From Verrucomicrobiota bacterium (GTDB lineage Bacteria > Verrucomicrobiota > Verrucomicrobiia > Verrucomicrobiales > Akkermansiaceae): a DNA stretch of 33,106 nucleotides. Where the stretch lies: contig RDZR01000057.1 in assembly GCA_004294095.1 (NCBI GenBank), positions 1 through 33,106 on the forward strand. The letters are read 5' to 3'. Within the stretch, counting starts at the first letter, position 1. Each line of letters begins with the position of its first letter. Of the stretch, positions 7,185 through 16,492 are shown piece by piece. The translations under genes were made by a program, and so were the position numbers. The notes beneath the pieces are model-generated. The model made no database searches, was not told where the DNA came from, and was given only the letters and a program-made list of their open reading frames with translations.

Positions 7185-10100
7185 TTAGACTGGACTTTTT
7201 TCTTTCGGCGATGATTTCCAGAAGCCGCCTGATGCGAGCTGACTCCATGACCAGCGGCTCCAGCGCAGGATGGCAAATGCCAGCCAGATTGCCCAGACCA
7301 GCATCAGCCCACGGTAGAACCAAATGGAAACTGAGATCACGGAAGGATCGGGCAACTGGCGGCTTTCGCTGCGGGCTTGATACCAGTTAAGCTCAGAAGC
7401 AGTCGAGCCCATCCCAGTGATCCACATTTCGGGACGGCCGAGCAGTCCTTCGTGCAGGATGTAAAGCAAGATCAGCAGTAGCGGCAGCACGCTGAGTATC
7501 AAAAGCACTTGGCCCAAGTTGAAGAGTGCTTGAGGCATGCTATGGCCAAAACGCCCGCGCAGAGAAATGAGGTAGAGCCACCCAATGACAAAAAATCCAC
7601 ATAGCCACGGCGCTTGAGTAAGGCCCACGATGAGTAAAATCCACTCGTAACTTTTCAACGGTGAAAGTGGCAGCATGCCGAGAATCAGGCCGAAAAGCAT
7701 GGCGCTGATCAAGATCACCCAAAAGCGCACGGCCGGGCCATTGAGCGGGCCATTGGTCCAGATGATCCAGCGATCGTTAGCTGAGAGCCTGATGCTGCTT
7801 TGGGTGTTTGCAGATGGGATTGGCAGCTTTACGCGATCCGCATGCGCGTGAGTGGGTAATGGGCTGGAGAGTTTCCATGCCAGTTGGATGTTTTGCTCAC
7901 CCGGCTGGAGCGGAATTAACAGGCGAGATCCATCTCTACGAACGGGAGTTTCCACAGATTGAAGCATGAGGCTGGTGATCTCCGCTGCGGGATCAATCTC
8001 GATCGCGAACTCACTGCCTAAGCTCGTTAAAACATCCAGCGAGAGCTCGGATGTCCTCTGCCGCTGGCCAAGGCTCATGCTGTGTTTCGCGCGGTGGATG
8101 GTCATGGTCTCGCCAACCGTGGCTTCTGGCCGGGAAATTTGCAGTGCGATCGTTTCCGTTGGCCATGGCTGCCATGTGGGAACGAGCCGATTTTCATTCA
8201 TTTCAAAAACCGGAGGAAGACCTGTTAATACTAGATTCCACGTAGGCGAAACTGACACCTTCCAGAACTCTGCCCAGCGATCATTTTTCTCAGCCTTGAG
8301 CTCGATGCGCTCGGTGATGCCAAGCTCGCTTTCCCATGCAAGCACTTCTTCCTGCGCGCCTAAGCGGACTTCGATCCGATTGTTCTCCACATTGAAACCA
8401 GAAGATAAAACTCTCTCACCTGGCACGAGTGGTAAACTGAGCGAGATGGCTTTTCCTTTGGGCGATAGGCGACGCACCTCTGTGTGCACGGACCATGTGA
8501 GGCCCAGCTCTAAAGAACGTTGCACTTGCAGGAGCGGTTGAAAATCGTTCCGCTCATAGGACGTTTCCGTGCGGTTACTGGGAGCTTTTTCCGCGAAGAA
8601 AACTTGGGCTTCTGGGCTCCCATTTTGCTTCACTCCCGTGTATGTCCAATCGGGTGCTGCGATGCTGACGTATTGCGGTTTTAGCAAAAAGCTCCATTGC
8701 CAATCGCTGCTCGGGACGAGGCCTTTGACGGTGATTTGGTGAATCCCTGCCGGAAGGACAACCCACAAGTATCCATCCTTGCGAATCGTCGGTAGGTCAT
8801 TCTGCCCATTTGCCTGCACCGTCAATGGCGACCACGTAGGCAAGCGGCCAGGAATAGGGACTGCGGTTTCCCTCGCGCAATGAATCTCTGCTTCCATGGT
8901 CAGTGCTCGGCCCGTAAGTGAGAGGCGGACTTGGGGGATCTGTGCTCGCTGTTCGAGATCGTTCGGCGTTTCGAGAATGCGCTCGCGGAGTTGGGCGAGC
9001 ATTTCTGGTGATGGATATTGAGCACTCGCTTGCGGAGCGGATAAAAAAATCAGGCTGATGCCGATGCAGATCATACTCGCTCGTGCAGCCGCCGCAGATG
9101 ATTGCTTATTCGTTGGGGGGAATTTCACTGTGCGCAAAAGAAAATACAGTAAACCTAGTAATAGCCCGACCCGTATCACCGTAAAAATCCGCTCTAGCCA
9201 TAAAGGAACTAACACGAAGGAAATGGTTTCTTTCGCGCTGACCGGGCCAGACCAACCAAATGCAGAGGTGCTACCCGTCCACTCGGGAACTGCTGGCCCA
9301 GTCTGAATTTTTGCGTCGCTAGAGTAGTTCGCCATTTTTTTGATATTCAGGATTCCGCCGTAGGGATCTTGTTCCGCACGAGCTCTAAATGATTCAGATG
9401 GAGTCGTTGGAGCGGCCATTTCCACAGCGGGTGCAATCTGCGAACTCGCAATCATGAAGTCCTTTGCCAACTGTGGGTAAATGGCTTGTTGAATTTGTTT
9501 TACTAGGAATGGAGTAAGTAACGCGAGCAGTAGGCATGCGGCTACGACGGTTAGTATCTGAAAACTTTTTTTGAGTTTTCCAACCGGCACAAAATGCTGG
9601 GCGACCAACATGCCGATCAGCAACAGCCACGAGAACCTTGGCGCGCCTGTTTCTTGACAGGTGAATACATAGGCGAGAAATGCGATCGCTCCCATTTTCC
9701 ACCCCCAAATGCGCCCTAGGGTAATCGTGACCATCAATAGAAAAAATACATCTAACAGAGTCCACGCAGTCAGCCAATCACCGTGGGACCAATCTGCGCC
9801 CCATATGGCTAGGAGGCGCCAGCCGGGTGGTAGAAATAGGTTCGCATTCAAGCTCTCCGCATCTGCCTGCCAACCGGTGGCTGGGATGCTCGATTGATTT
9901 TCCATCCTGCCTACCGCTTGCAAATCTAGCGATCTCTCGCGGACTTCAATGCCCTCGGCTTGAGTGAGTGGATTGCGGGTGATGAGCTGGCTTTGCTCGT
10001 GAATCTTCGCCGCGCCTAACATCTGGCCCTTCGCGACATCGAGGCGCCAAGTTTGCAGCAGGCTGCCTTTGATGGAATCTTTATAAGTAAATTTCTTGCC

Positions 10101-11186
10101 ATCTTCATCCAGCCAGAATTGCCGCGCCATCGCTAAGCCGGGAGGTTTTTTTTCACCCATGCCGCGCATTTTTTCAACGATTTGAAATGGGCTTTTCGTA
10201 TCCCATAAGTGCAGGGGAAAGTTGCGCCAAGCATCGGGGAAACTCGTTTGTGTGACATCAATCACGGGAATATCTGCAAACTCGATGAGGCGGAAGGCGG
10301 TGTTATGACTCAGAGCGATCAGTTCCTCTGCAACGAGCGGCTTAGCACCTTCTGCATAGGTAAATTTCTCAAGCGGTGTGGTGCGAAATGCGGTGATCGC
10401 GATCGTCCATTTTCCCGAGCGCACTTGGGCGTTGAGCAGGCCTTGAGTATCGATTTTACAAGGGATGATCGAGCTAATCCCTGAGATCTGCCACCCATCT
10501 GGCAAACAATTTCCTAACACTTCTTCTCTGCTTTTTCCGGTGACGGTGAGCTCGATCTCCGTATCCAACCACATCGGAGAGCCGTCGCGCAGGAGGCGAT
10601 AGACTTTTGCGGTGAGTGAGTTTTTGTCTGCTTCCTCATTGTTAGATCGCTGGAGCCATAAGGTGCCGCTTTCATCCCAATTGGGCAATTCGATGGGATT
10701 GCCATTTAACACCAGTTCAAAGATGCCGATGTCTTGGGGAACGAAGAGTTGCTGAGGCATTTCAGGCCACTGGAAACTTCCGGTCAGTTGCCAATCTCCG
10801 ATGCCGAGATACACGCATGGTTTTTGATCTCTGGCTAAGATCGGGAGCTTCAACTCGCCCGCCATGAGCCCGAGTGGCCATACTTCAGAATCGCCAGGCA
10901 GAGAAATCCACGTCGGGTGGTAAACTCGCACTCGGTAAGAAAAACTCCCGCCTTTTTCATGCGCGTCGATCTTGAGTGAACTCGGCCATGCAGCGATTTT
11001 TTGGGCCGCGTCATCATAAGGTGCGGGAACCGTGGGCGGAACTTCGCCCCACGTCGCCCAATTTTTCCACTCACGCAGTGGCTCAGGCACACTCTGACTT
11101 TCTTGCGCCGTTGCCACCGATGGAATGACCGACAAGATGCCGACGAGAATCAAAAACCAACATTTGCCAAAATTCGCTTTTTGCAT
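7185..11186 (-). CDS. Large unknown envelope protein (1333 residues, multiple membrane helices)
   Basis: I do not recognise a named family. A signal peptide (CWFLILVGILSVIPSVATAQ) opens the protein. Residues about 30-465 form a hydrophilic, probably periplasmic part. Three to four membrane helices follow around 470-565 (LLDVFFLLMVTITLGRIWGW, WLLLIGMLVAQHFV, ILTVVAACLLLALLTPFLV), then one near 655-685. Near residue 705 a second signal-peptide-like segment (ICIGISLIFLSAPQASAQ) leads into a second large beta-rich periplasmic part to about 1150. A C-terminal bundle of helices lies at about 1155-1305. The repeated plan suggests an ancient fusion of two secreted-plus-membrane units. It sits alone, convergent with the XRE remnant and divergent from the delta-60 protein. 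It carries two TGTTAGA motifs. Confidence 0.85.
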   Translation of the reverse strand: MQKANFGKCWFLILVGILSVIPSVATAQESQSVPEPLREWKNWATWGEVPPTVPAPYDDAAQKIAAWPSSLKIDAHEKGGSFSYRVRVYHPTWISLPGDSEVWPLGLMAGELKLPILARDQKPCVYLGIGDWQLTGSFQWPEMPQQLFVPQDIGIFELVLNGNPIELPNWDESGTLWLQRSNNEEADKNSLTAKVYRLLRDGSPMWLDTEIELTVTGKSREEVLGNCLPDGWQISGISSIIPCKIDTQGLLNAQVRSGKWTIAITAFRTTPLEKFTYAEGAKPLVAEELIALSHNTAFRLIEFADIPVIDVTQTSFPDAWRNFPLHLWDTKSPFQIVEKMRGMGEKKPPGLAMARQFWLDEDGKKFTYKDSIKGSLLQTWRLDVAKGQMLGAAKIHEQSQLITRNPLTQAEGIEVRERSLDLQAVGRMENQSSIPATGWQADAESLNANLFLPPGWRLLAIWGADWSHGDWLTAWTLLDVFFLLMVTITLGRIWGWKMGAIAFLAYVFTCQETGAPRFSWLLLIGMLVAQHFVPVGKLKKSFQILTVVAACLLLALLTPFLVKQIQQAIYPQLAKDFMIASSQIAPAVEMAAPTTPSESFRARAEQDPYGGILNIKKMANYSSDAKIQTGPAVPEWTGSTSAFGWSGPVSAKETISFVLVPLWLERIFTVIRVGLLLGLLYFLLRTVKFPPTNKQSSAAAARASMICIGISLIFLSAPQASAQYPSPEMLAQLRERILETPNDLEQRAQIPQVRLSLTGRALTMEAEIHCARETAVPIPGRLPTWSPLTVQANGQNDLPTIRKDGYLWVVLPAGIHQITVKGLVPSSDWQWSFLLKPQYVSIAAPDWTYTGVKQNGSPEAQVFFAEKAPSNRTETSYERNDFQPLLQVQRSLELGLTWSVHTEVRRLSPKGKAISLSLPLVPGERVLSSGFNVENNRIEVRLGAQEEVLAWESELGITERIELKAEKNDRWAEFWKVSVSPTWNLVLTGLPPVFEMNENRLVPTWQPWPTETIALQISRPEATVGETMTIHRAKHSMSLGQRQRTSELSLDVLTSLGSEFAIEIDPAAEITSLMLQSVETPVRRDGSRLLIPLQPGEQNIQLAWKLSSPLPTHAHADRVKLPIPSANTQSSIRLSANDRWIIWTNGPLNGPAVRFWVILISAMLFGLILGMLPLSPLKSYEWILLIVGLTQAPWLCGFFVIGWLYLISLRGRFGHSMPQALFNLGQVLLILSVLPLLLILLYILHEGLLGRPEMWITGMGSTASELNWYQARSESRQLPDPSVISVSIWFYRGLMLVWAIWLAFAILRWSRWSWSQLASGGFWKSSPKEKSPV

Positions 11187-11394
11187 CCCTAAGCGATACG
11201 AGGAATCGATCGCTAGGTCAAGGACTCTTGATTTTTAGAAGGCCAGGATTTTTCGCGAGGTGTATCAATCTAACTGTTTACGAAATTTATGAGGAGATTC
11301 GTTTGTTCTTTAGGAATCATTCGCACTGGAAAGCTAAAAAAATTGCAAAAGATATCATGTGTGTTATTTCATGGCAGTCGAAAAACCACGAAAC
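11187..11394. promoter_or_regulatory. Divergent promoter region of two envelope-protein genes
   Basis: About 200 AT-rich bases lie between the starts of the leftward 1333-residue gene and the rightward delta-60 gene. It must contain promoters for both, but I see no convincing -35/-10 pair and no inverted repeat. An ATG at 11359 extends the rightward gene by 12 codons. Confidence 0.3.
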
Positions 11395-14300
11395 ATGAAA
11401 AAGTCTGCTGATCAACAGCTCGGCAAATCTCAATTACTGAGTAAATTCAAAGTCGGCCAATCTTCTGTTGCTTGGTTTTGCGCTATTTTTTTTCTTGTCA
11501 GTGTGTGCCCAGCCTTATCTCGGGGAGGTGCTGTCGATCCTACTTTCTCATCAGCCAACGTCGCAAATGACCGAGTTCGCGCATTAGTTCAACTGAGTGA
11601 TGGGAAAATTCTGGTCGCAGGAAGCTTCACTCGGATCGATTCTTTGGGAATAAATAAAATTGCGCGTTTGAATGTAGATGGCACTCTCGACGCTACGTTC
11701 GATTCTTGGAGTGGACCCAATGACACAGTAGATCACCTCGCTCAACTGAGTGATGGGAAAATTATGATTGCAGGTTCGTTTTCTCAAGTTGGCGGTTATT
11801 CTCGCCCAGGTCTTGCAAGGCTTAACTATGATGGCTCATTGGACTTAAGTTTTAATGCTGGCTCAGGGGTTTTTGGCCAGCACATACGCACTATGGCGAT
11901 TTATCCCGGTGGGAAATTGTTGGTAGGGGGCAAGTTCAGAAACTTTAACGGGATTACCTCAAATGGTTATTTGGTTCGTTTAACTGCTGATGGCTCGATC
12001 GATTCTAGTTTTAGCAGCTTTAGCTGCAACGCACGGGTTTCCTCTGTCGCGGTGCAAGAGGATGGTAAGATTCTCATTAGCGGGTTATTCACCACGGTGA
12101 ATGGGATTCCACAAAAGCATCTTGCGCGCTTAAATGCTGACGGATCCTTGGATACTAGCTTTGAGGCGAGCGCCGACATCAAAGTAAGTATCGATAACAA
12201 GGTTCTATTGCAGAAAGACGGCAAGTTGATCGTGTTTGGGGATTACATCGGACCTTTGGCCAGGATATCTCGGACAACTTTGTATCGACTCCTCCCAAAC
12301 GGCAGTCTTGATCCATCTTTTAATACCGCCATCGGTGCTTCTTGGTGGTCATCAAATGCAACTCTAGGGCCTGACGACCGGATTGTTTTAAATGGTTATT
12401 TAAATCTCACCAATGGCCTATCTCGAAAAGGAGTCTTGCGGCTAAAAATGGATGGCTCAATCGATGAGCTTTTCGATAGTGGCAGCCTCTTTGAGTCGCG
12501 CAGTAATTTTTTAGAAAGCCTTATGGTGCAAGCTGACGGCAAAGTCATAATCGCTCCAAATGGGTTACAAATTTATCGCTTGCTATCATCATCGCCTCTT
12601 CCACCCGCTGGCCCAGCGCCCGTGCTTTCCTCGCTTGTAGATGGTGCTGGTGTGCGCTTGATGTGGACAGACGTTACCCATGAGGAGGGCTATCAGCTAG
12701 AGCGCAGCCCTGACGGCCTTGGAAATTGGACAGTTGTAGGAGAGTTTCCTGCTAGTAGAGCAAGGCGGTTTTACAATGGTGAGCTCGCGCCTGGCACGAC
12801 ATATCATTTTCGAGTGAGGGCATACAATCGTTACGGCAGCGGACCTTACTCTGCAACATTGGTCACGAAAACCCTAAATGGCATCTGGCCTGGGCAAATT
12901 GACCTGAGTTTTGATCCGGTTTTAGGAGGTATCGTCGATCATTATCTGTGGCATCCTGCCATAGTAACCCAAGCGGATGGGAAATTGATCGTGGTCGCCC
13001 CTTATCGAGACAACTTAGATGATACGCCTGTGACTGTGATCGCCCGACTTTTCCCGGACGGCAGGTTAGATCGGCTGTATCACGTGGATCCTAGTCTAAA
13101 TGAGCGCTATTCGCTAGTGCTTCAGCCTGACGGGAAACTCTTGGCCGCCGGTGATTTTGAATTTGTGCGTAATGATGGCAGATTAGTTATAAAATATAGC
13201 ATCTTGCGCTTCAATGATGATGGGATGATAGACCCAAGCTTCGATACTTACGTGGGGAATGATTCTGGCAGACAACGCGTCTCGACTATGACAGTTCAAA
13301 GTAATGGCAAGATTGTGATTACTGGGGTATTCACACGTGTTGGCACGCCACCATGGGAAAACATGACGATGCGGGAAAATATCGCTCGCTTAAATACAGA
13401 TGGCAGTGTTGATCTCACGTTTGATACGAGAAGCAGAATCACGATTTCCGATAATAAGGTCGCGATCGATTCTGCCGGGCGGGTAGTTATTGGCGGGAGT
13501 TCTATTCTGGTAAATAATATTTGGATGGGAAATCCTGTGCGTCTGCTTTCGGACGGCAGCCTGGATACATCTTTTACTTCTAATATTAGAGGGACGGTGA
13601 GAAGCATAGCCATTTCACCTGATGACAGGATTACCATTGCCGGATCCCTAGCCAGCGGCAACTCATCCACGACAGATCAGATTATTCGCCTTAATCAGAA
13701 CGGTAGTCTCGATCCGAACTTCAATGTTTCTTCTAATATAATCGGAATAGGTGCCATTTTAACGCAGCCCGATGGGAGAAGCATCATCGCGGGAAACTTT
13801 ATTCAAAATCAAGGTGCCTTGAGAGGTTCGCTTGCCAGGCTCACCACTGCCGGACTTGGAGATCATGATTTCGGCATTGTCGGAACAGGTGCCCTAAAGA
13901 CTCTGAACTTTACGAACAATCAGAGAATTATTGCGAGTGGATTCATTAGTTTCCCTAATGATACGAATCAAGAAGGGTTTATCCGATTTTATAACACGGG
14001 CGGTCCGCCACCGCCACCGAGCCCTATTGGTCTTGTCGCGACGAGTCTTAATTCAACACAAATCAGAGTGCATTGGACCGATGGTGTGGGAGAAGTCGGA
14101 TACATCATTGAGCGCAGACCTTATGAATCAGACCAATGGACAGTTGTTGGGGAAACTACTGCGAATACTAATTCTTTCACAAATTCGGCATTGGTTCCAA
14201 GCAGTGCATATTACTACCGCGTTAAAGCCTTTAATCTGCAGGGGATATCGCTTCCCTCACAAATTGCCATCGGTTACACGATGATAATTCCGCTAGCGCC

Positions 14301-16047
14301 TACGGATTTACAAGCGCGCTCTTACGGTGATTCCAAAGTGATTCTCGCATGGACGAATATGGGGGGCGCCTCTAGCTATACAATAGAGCGTCAAGTCCGT
14401 GGCAGCACCTCATGGGATATCATCGGCCCTATTTCTATTCATAGCACTTTTTTTACTGACGCTGAGCTGAGTCCTGATACCGAATATAGTTATCGCGTGC
14501 GCGATACGAATATGGGTGGTGATTCCGTGGTCTCCAATGCTGCCACGGCGACAACCCCGCAGCTCGGTTGGATGCCCGCTGGTTCGCCAGATCCGACGTT
14601 CCTGCCTCGTAATGGCTTTACAAATGCCGAAGATTCTATGGGAAATGTTGTCACGGAAGTTCTTATCCAGCCGGATCAAAAGATCATCGCATGTGGGAGC
14701 TTTGTGAAGTTCGACGGCGTTTTCAGAAAAAACATCGCACGGCTTAATTCTGATGGCACGCTTGATTTAACTTTCGACCCTGGTGATTGGAGATGTGCTT
14801 ATATCACCGCGGCAGCTTTGCAACCAGATGGGAAAATTTTGGTCGCTGGAGCGTTTTCGGATTTAAGCGGTAATTTGAGGCCAGACATCCAGCGGCTAAA
14901 TGCCAATGGAAGCGTGGATTCCACGTTTAATGCGACAGCCTCAATGGCCGCCTTTGTTACCTTTAGGCTGCCCGTTTCTGGTTTGAATTGCCTAGCCATT
15001 CAGCCCGATGGAAAGGTGATCGTTGGCGGCACCATGCTAGTTCGCTTAAATAGCGACGGGAGTAGAGACAGCAGTTTCACTGCTAACCTATCCGCTAGAT
15101 TTTCAGACGTGTGGATTTGTTCCGTGATCGTCCAGAATGATGGGGACGTCTTAATATCGGGAAATTTCACCTCGATCAATAGTATCAATTGCAATGATTT
15201 TGCTCGCTTGAATAGCGATGGAAGCGTTGATCCCGCATTCAACGCTGGCTTTGCCTTTCCATCCAGGCGGAGTTCTTTTTCGGGGGCTTATGACATCGCC
15301 CTTCAGCACGACGGTAAAATTATCCGCACGAATCCCCAGTTCGCTTCACAAGGGGTGAGCAGATATCTTATGAACGGGGTGCTGGATACCAGCTTTTCTG
15401 CCCCATCGCTAAACTTTGGAGCAGAAGTCTTGGGACTAGCAATCCAGAGCGATGGTAAAATCCTGATTGCCGGTTCTTTTACGGCTTTGGACGGCTTTGA
15501 AATGCATCGTGTTGCCAGGCTTCATGCAAATGGAACGCTCGATACTGCTTTCGATACCGGGATCCGTATTCCTTCCTTAGTCAGTGTGATCAAGGTTCAA
15601 AATGATGGGAATATCGTTATCGGTGGAAGCTTCCCTCCGATCGGCAACGAAGCCAGAAATCTAGTCGCGCGTTTGTTAGGTGGTTCCGTTTTATGGCAGC
15701 CGTTAGAGCGATGGAAGATTCGTTATGGTATCAGCCCACATGTTTCAGATAGCCTTGATCTTGATTCCGACGGCTTTACTGGCCTCGTCGAATATGCCCT
15801 TGGTGGAAATCCCATTTCTCCAGATTCACATCTCATGCCACCGCTCGTGCTGACTGACAGTCAAATGCGACTGACTTATCCGAAGCTCCGTGCGGAATTA
15901 AGCTACACCGTCGAAATGTCCGAGGATTTAAGGAACTGGTCATCGGAAGGTGTGCATCAAGGAGGAGGGCAACCAAGTGTCACGGCTTCTGCACCGAGAG
16001 ATGGTGACACAACGAAGTTTCTAAGGTTGCGGATCAGCGGACCTTAA
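11395..16047 (+). CDS. Giant secreted protein with delta-60 (DUF5122) repeats and FN3 domains
   Basis: About 1550 residues, secreted. A signal segment (VAWFCAIFFLVSVCPALS) lies near the N-terminus. The body is made of delta-60 repeats, each with a QxDGKILVAGSF-like strand and an ARLNxDGSLDxxF-like strand. They fall into three blocks of seven: DNA about 11530-12590, 12890-14000 and 14580-15690, each probably one seven-bladed beta-propeller. A fibronectin type III domain separates blocks 1 and 2 (12605-12885) and two separate blocks 2 and 3 (14005-14285, 14288-14560). The C-terminus has a DLDSDGFTGLVEYALGGNP calcium-loop-like motif followed by a short beta-rich tail ending FLRLRISGP. The ATG at 11395 gives the more typical signal sequence; 11359 is the longer alternative. 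Probable role: adhesion or carbohydrate binding, by inference only. Confidence 0.88.
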   Translation: MKKSADQQLGKSQLLSKFKVGQSSVAWFCAIFFLVSVCPALSRGGAVDPTFSSANVANDRVRALVQLSDGKILVAGSFTRIDSLGINKIARLNVDGTLDATFDSWSGPNDTVDHLAQLSDGKIMIAGSFSQVGGYSRPGLARLNYDGSLDLSFNAGSGVFGQHIRTMAIYPGGKLLVGGKFRNFNGITSNGYLVRLTADGSIDSSFSSFSCNARVSSVAVQEDGKILISGLFTTVNGIPQKHLARLNADGSLDTSFEASADIKVSIDNKVLLQKDGKLIVFGDYIGPLARISRTTLYRLLPNGSLDPSFNTAIGASWWSSNATLGPDDRIVLNGYLNLTNGLSRKGVLRLKMDGSIDELFDSGSLFESRSNFLESLMVQADGKVIIAPNGLQIYRLLSSSPLPPAGPAPVLSSLVDGAGVRLMWTDVTHEEGYQLERSPDGLGNWTVVGEFPASRARRFYNGELAPGTTYHFRVRAYNRYGSGPYSATLVTKTLNGIWPGQIDLSFDPVLGGIVDHYLWHPAIVTQADGKLIVVAPYRDNLDDTPVTVIARLFPDGRLDRLYHVDPSLNERYSLVLQPDGKLLAAGDFEFVRNDGRLVIKYSILRFNDDGMIDPSFDTYVGNDSGRQRVSTMTVQSNGKIVITGVFTRVGTPPWENMTMRENIARLNTDGSVDLTFDTRSRITISDNKVAIDSAGRVVIGGSSILVNNIWMGNPVRLLSDGSLDTSFTSNIRGTVRSIAISPDDRITIAGSLASGNSSTTDQIIRLNQNGSLDPNFNVSSNIIGIGAILTQPDGRSIIAGNFIQNQGALRGSLARLTTAGLGDHDFGIVGTGALKTLNFTNNQRIIASGFISFPNDTNQEGFIRFYNTGGPPPPPSPIGLVATSLNSTQIRVHWTDGVGEVGYIIERRPYESDQWTVVGETTANTNSFTNSALVPSSAYYYRVKAFNLQGISLPSQIAIGYTMIIPLAPTDLQARSYGDSKVILAWTNMGGASSYTIERQVRGSTSWDIIGPISIHSTFFTDAELSPDTEYSYRVRDTNMGGDSVVSNAATATTPQLGWMPAGSPDPTFLPRNGFTNAEDSMGNVVTEVLIQPDQKIIACGSFVKFDGVFRKNIARLNSDGTLDLTFDPGDWRCAYITAAALQPDGKILVAGAFSDLSGNLRPDIQRLNANGSVDSTFNATASMAAFVTFRLPVSGLNCLAIQPDGKVIVGGTMLVRLNSDGSRDSSFTANLSARFSDVWICSVIVQNDGDVLISGNFTSINSINCNDFARLNSDGSVDPAFNAGFAFPSRRSSFSGAYDIALQHDGKIIRTNPQFASQGVSRYLMNGVLDTSFSAPSLNFGAEVLGLAIQSDGKILIAGSFTALDGFEMHRVARLHANGTLDTAFDTGIRIPSLVSVIKVQNDGNIVIGGSFPPIGNEARNLVARLLGGSVLWQPLERWKIRYGISPHVSDSLDLDSDGFTGLVEYALGGNPISPDSHLMPPLVLTDSQMRLTYPKLRAELSYTVEMSEDLRNWSSEGVHQGGGQPSVTASAPRDGDTTKFLRLRISGP

Positions 16048-16124
16048 CGGTTGCAAGGATGAGATTTATTTTCTGATGACATTTTCGCGATCGCCATAGG
16101 CCGGGTTCTGCACATAATCCAGTC

Positions 16125-16316
16125 ATGTATCAGAAACGCCGCTCTCCACCTGGCTCAGCGCCTGCGACTTTAGTGCCTCACTCCGCAGATGGGGGATCAC
16201 TTCAACCGACGGTGGATGCCATTTTCTACGATGGTGAAAAATTGGTGGAAACTCGCTCGCATTCGATTCAGGAAATTTTTTCTCAACACGGAACTTCGCG
16301 CTTCGTTTGGCTTTAA
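16125..16316 (+). pseudogene. corA-like magnesium transporter, 5' remnant
   Basis: A 63-codon frame whose product fits the extreme N-terminus of CorA-family magnesium/cobalt transporters: SPPGSAPATLVPHSADGG, then VDAIFYDGEKLVETRSHSIQ and ending FVWL. In intact family members the last segment continues into a WxNVDGL-like motif and about 250 more residues, including two membrane helices and GMN. Here a TAA follows FVWL at once and none of the rest is present. The next 95 bases hold an open frame (to 16413) unlike CorA, then a hairpin. The reading is that a corA gene lost nearly all of its body by deletion. The match is to the short N-terminal region only, so confidence is moderate. Confidence 0.5.
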
Positions 16317-16417
16317 AAAAAATCGAACATGCGCTCTTGTGGAGCAGATTCCTGAACCCAAACGCCCCAATAAAATTATGGGCATGGCCGCCGAAATAAT
16401 TTTTAATTTATAATCCT

Positions 16418-16440
16418 GCCGACATTATTTGTCGGCTTTG
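16418..16440 (+). terminator. Candidate intrinsic terminator hairpin
   Basis: GCCGACA (16418-16424) pairs perfectly with TGTCGGC (16430-16436) around a TTATT loop, followed by TTTG. It starts five bases after a TAA at 16411-16413. The stem is GC-rich enough for a terminator but the T-run is short. It may end the residual corA transcript and shield the CotH gene starting at 16493. Confidence 0.55.
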
Positions 16441-16492
16441 CCCGCTAAAATTCTGATTGTAATCCTTGTAATGCTATTATTATAAATCACTT

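Noticed and set aside
6864-7400. Possible att duplication of the tRNA-Ser 3' end
   Set aside because: No second copy of the T-arm/acceptor sequence was found downstream and no integrase is present in the window.
7966-8541. 191-codon plus-strand frame within the 1333-residue gene
   Set aside because: Antisense shadow, Ser/Arg-rich, with no family character.
16457-16485. TTGTAA and TTATAA with 17-base spacing before the CotH gene
   Set aside because: Placement would start transcription at the ATG itself, and the AT-rich region gives many equally weak matches, so it is not called as a promoter.
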